A stretch of DNA of 64,000 nt from Nereocystis luetkeana. Its lineage: Eukaryota > Sar > Phaeophyceae > Laminariales > Laminariaceae. Where the stretch lies: positions 16,845,069-16,909,068 of the forward strand of contig JARUPZ010000002.1 of NCBI GenBank assembly GCA_031213475.1. Reading direction: 5' to 3'. Both the position numbers and the translations under genes were made by a program. Of this stretch, positions 61,939-64,000 are shown piece by piece. The first letter of the stretch is position 1, and every line of letters starts with the position of its first letter. The notes below the pieces were generated by a model. The model searched no databases and was not told the DNA's origin. It was given only the letters and a program-made list of their open reading frames with translations.

Positions 61939-62712
61939 AGGGCCGTTTTTAACGACCGTTTTTTTTTTTTTTTTTTTGATCATCACTTTTACTTGCCAAC
62001 CTAACGTGAAATAGCAAAAAACTTGCTTTTTTAGCAAGACAAAAATTCCATAAAGTTGCCTATACCTTCTATCGTGAAACGCTGCATATATGGCAATATT
62101 TGGCAAATTTTCACATCATAACGCCCTCAGATTTTATTCGAACCCCCCACAGCAGCAGCAGCAGCAGGTAGCCGACGGCACGCCGACGCTCTCTATGGAG
62201 TAAATGCTGCCGCAGAAAGGACTCCAAGCACAGCCCATGTACCTCAGAGGTCGGTAGTTGTACCTCAGAGGTCGGTAGTCCTTCCAGCCCGGCCAAAACC
62301 CCCCGGGAAAAGCTGGGACGACCGCTGTTTGTGATTCTGTTTTAGCCCCCGCACAAAACGACACCCATGTTGCATCCACACGGGGCTCACGGCCAGCGTC
62401 GCCAGCCCTATCATCGCTGTGATCAATGCCACTGGGTATCCTTGATATCTCCCTCTACTACACAAGTTAGAGCGAGTCCAGCGCAGGGCGTCGCGGGGTG
62501 GTCTGGTTTGGTCAAACCTTGCGTTCGCGTTCTTGGGCTAAAATAGCAAATAAAATAGCAAATATCACTTTCCATAAACTTGCCAACGAAGCAGACCGGA
62601 AATATGCCAAGCAAACTTTGACATGTTTTTTGCTATTTTGGCAAGTAAAAAAATCGATATTATGGAATTTGAGCAAGTTTTTTGCTAAATATGCGTCGTT
62701 AAAAACGGCCCT
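61939..62712. mobile_element. 774-bp non-autonomous DNA transposon with 18-bp TIRs
   Basis: Perfect terminal inverted repeats, AGGGCCGTTTTTAACGAC at 61939-61956 and its complement at 62695-62712. Subterminal blocks TTTTACTTGCCAA and TAGCAAAAAAC also lie in inverted orientation near both ends. The interior has CAG/GCA triplets at 62150-62168, a tandem GTACCTCAGAGGTCGGTAGT duplication at 62237-62280 and no transposase. A target duplication is not obvious. Confidence 0.8.
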
Positions 62713-63309
62713 CACCTGCTGTTTTACGAGCTCTTGCGCTATTCCACTCTGTCGAAATATTAGTAACATTTTAATGTATTGCCTAGTAATTCAAGGGATC
62801 CTTATTTGGGGCAGGGTGGTATATTAGACTACAGCAGTATGCTGCCATATTTCAGCTATATTTGGATGTCTACACTCTTATCAATACCTGGTACATGAAC
62901 ATGAAGCGCAATTAATTCCATACCTTGACGCTATACTCCTACAGACAGCGGCAGCAGTATACACTCGTAGAGCCCGAGCCCCGAGCATCCAACACAAAGT
63001 CCATACGCTCATATTGGCTTGCCGTACTAATCTCTATAAATAGCTAGGATTGTGTTTTTTGCTTAAAAATTGATACGCGGAAAGCTCGAAAGCGTGAGTT
63101 ATCGTATTAATAGCTACATTCGATGAAAAACGACGAGCAGTGGGAATGCTGAACCCTATGCGCGACAAAAAATGAAGGCACGTAACGGGGGGCAGAAGGG
63201 ACGACACCTGTGACCACGGCTTGTCCAGAAGAAGACCGCTGAGAGGGTAAAATAAAACCTCCGACGAGTTAATCCGGAAAGTAAAAGTAAAAAATAAAGA
63301 TAAAACAAG
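62713..63309. other. Gene-free stretch with a partial R2 copy
   Basis: At 63160-63215 ACAAAAAATGAAGGCACGTA followed by GGGGGGCAGAAGGGACG and CCTGTGACC is a diverged R2 relative. No exon is recognised. Confidence 0.4.
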
Positions 63310-63395
63310 AATTGGAGAATCGGCACGGACACTCCAGAAACTGCTGTAGGCGTACAGTACCGGATGTCGACGGGTGGAACGAAAAGAACGGTTTA
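63310..63395 (+). repeat. Dispersed repeat family R6, copy C
   Basis: GAATCGGCACGGACACTCCA to GATGTCGACGGGTGGAACGA and AAGAACGGTTT, like 60318-60380 with an 18-base insertion. Confidence 0.75.
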
Positions 63396-63577
63396 ACCCT
63401 CCCTTGGAACTTGAAAGGCGAAGCTTGTCAGTCACACGTGACGATTGCTGCAACGGGCGCTGACCTCGTGATGATTGGGGGATGATACCAAGTTGGTGTC
63501 CGAGTTGCAAAGGTATAAGTCGCGCGGCTCGGGTGCAACATGATCCCACCCGTACGTCAAAGGTGTCAGTGGAGAGA

Positions 63578-63720
63578 CATGTCAAGCAACGCAAGACGGG
63601 CGCTGTCAAGGGTGTGTTCCGCACTAAAACCTAGTAGCTTGGTGTCAGTCTAGGCATGTCGCGGGCAAAGTTGCTGTCTGTCTGTCAAGGGGTGGAAAGT
63701 GCCGTCTCCTGACTTCTTTT
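63578..63720 (+). repeat. Dispersed repeat family R1, empty-site copy
   Basis: GAGACATGTCAAGCAACGCA to GCACTAAAACCTAGTAGCTT and on to GCCGTCTCCTGACTTCTTTT without interruption. It corresponds to 58410-58690 minus the MITE. Confidence 0.85.
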
Positions 63721-63949
63721 GCTGCTCCTATTAATAGACGGTTGATAGCATCAGATCTACCACTGTTTTGTGGTGGCTATGTCGGTGTCTCGAAGCGGTT
63801 AATAATGGGAAGAACACCCCCCCTGCCCACTGCTGTATCCACTCTTTCCCTAAATATAGGGAACGTTTGTATACAAATATTAAATGAAAGGGTAACTATA
63901 TTTAGGGAGAAAGTGGTGAGTTCTATTATTAATAGTAGTGAACGTATGA

Positions 63950-64000
63950 TACAGGCAGGCAGTAACAGCAGTAGCAGCAGCATCAGCAGCAGCAGCCGTA
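63950..64000. repeat. (CAG)n microsatellite at the window edge
   Basis: Interrupted CAG/TAG triplets continue to the end of the window. Confidence 0.85.

Overview
The window is nuclear DNA from a eukaryote with intron-rich genes and a very high load of repeats. Exons are GC-rich, introns run from about 0.7 to over 2 kb with GT-AG borders (one GC-AG), acceptors often follow long C or CT tracts, and GC content looks close to half. There is no operon structure, no rRNA gene and no CRISPR array. The gene set and style fit a stramenopile, most likely a brown alga (Ectocarpus-like); that assignment is inference from memory and was not tested by a search.

The left 14 kb is the gene-dense part. A plus-strand DusA-type tRNA-dihydrouridine synthase (788-4147, its N-terminal exons lying left of what I can find) converges on a minus-strand NASP-family histone chaperone (9614 down to 6131). 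The NASP gene shares a 500-bp divergent promoter with a plus-strand eIF4B-like gene (10115-14322). The eIF4B-like protein also carries a complete eIF4G/eIF5-type W2 domain at its C-terminus, an architecture I do not know from other lineages. Splice phases match across every junction of these three models.

From about 14.3 to 21 kb and again from 24.5 to 34 kb the DNA is mostly repeats. Between them lies a minus-strand peroxisomal urate oxidase (24479 down to 21181, C-terminal SRL) whose first short exon I could not place. From 46163 down to 34313 a minus-strand gene can be assembled from six phase-compatible exons that look like a P-element/THAP9-type transposase. Its introns are packed with a different degenerate minisatellite each, and one exon has two decayed copies beside it. 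The last 18 kb is repeat-rich, with a myristoylation-type first exon at 56985-57287 and a decayed, multiply interrupted reading frame at 51.7-53.1 kb.

Mobile and repeated DNA is the dominant theme. I separate: a ~90-bp palindromic MITE with CCC...GGG ends and TTAA target duplications (piggyBac-like, ten copies plus fragments); a ~105-115-bp palindromic MITE with TTACGGGGG ends and TA target duplications (ten copies); a 774-bp element with 18-bp terminal inverted repeats; a hAT-like element; three tRNA-derived sequences; retroposon-like families with (CAA)n tails; several other dispersed families; and many micro- and minisatellites. One TA-MITE sits inside a repeat whose sister copy 5 kb away lacks it, giving a natural filled/empty site pair. 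A 9-mer, TACCAGGTA or its complement, is about fifty times more frequent than chance.
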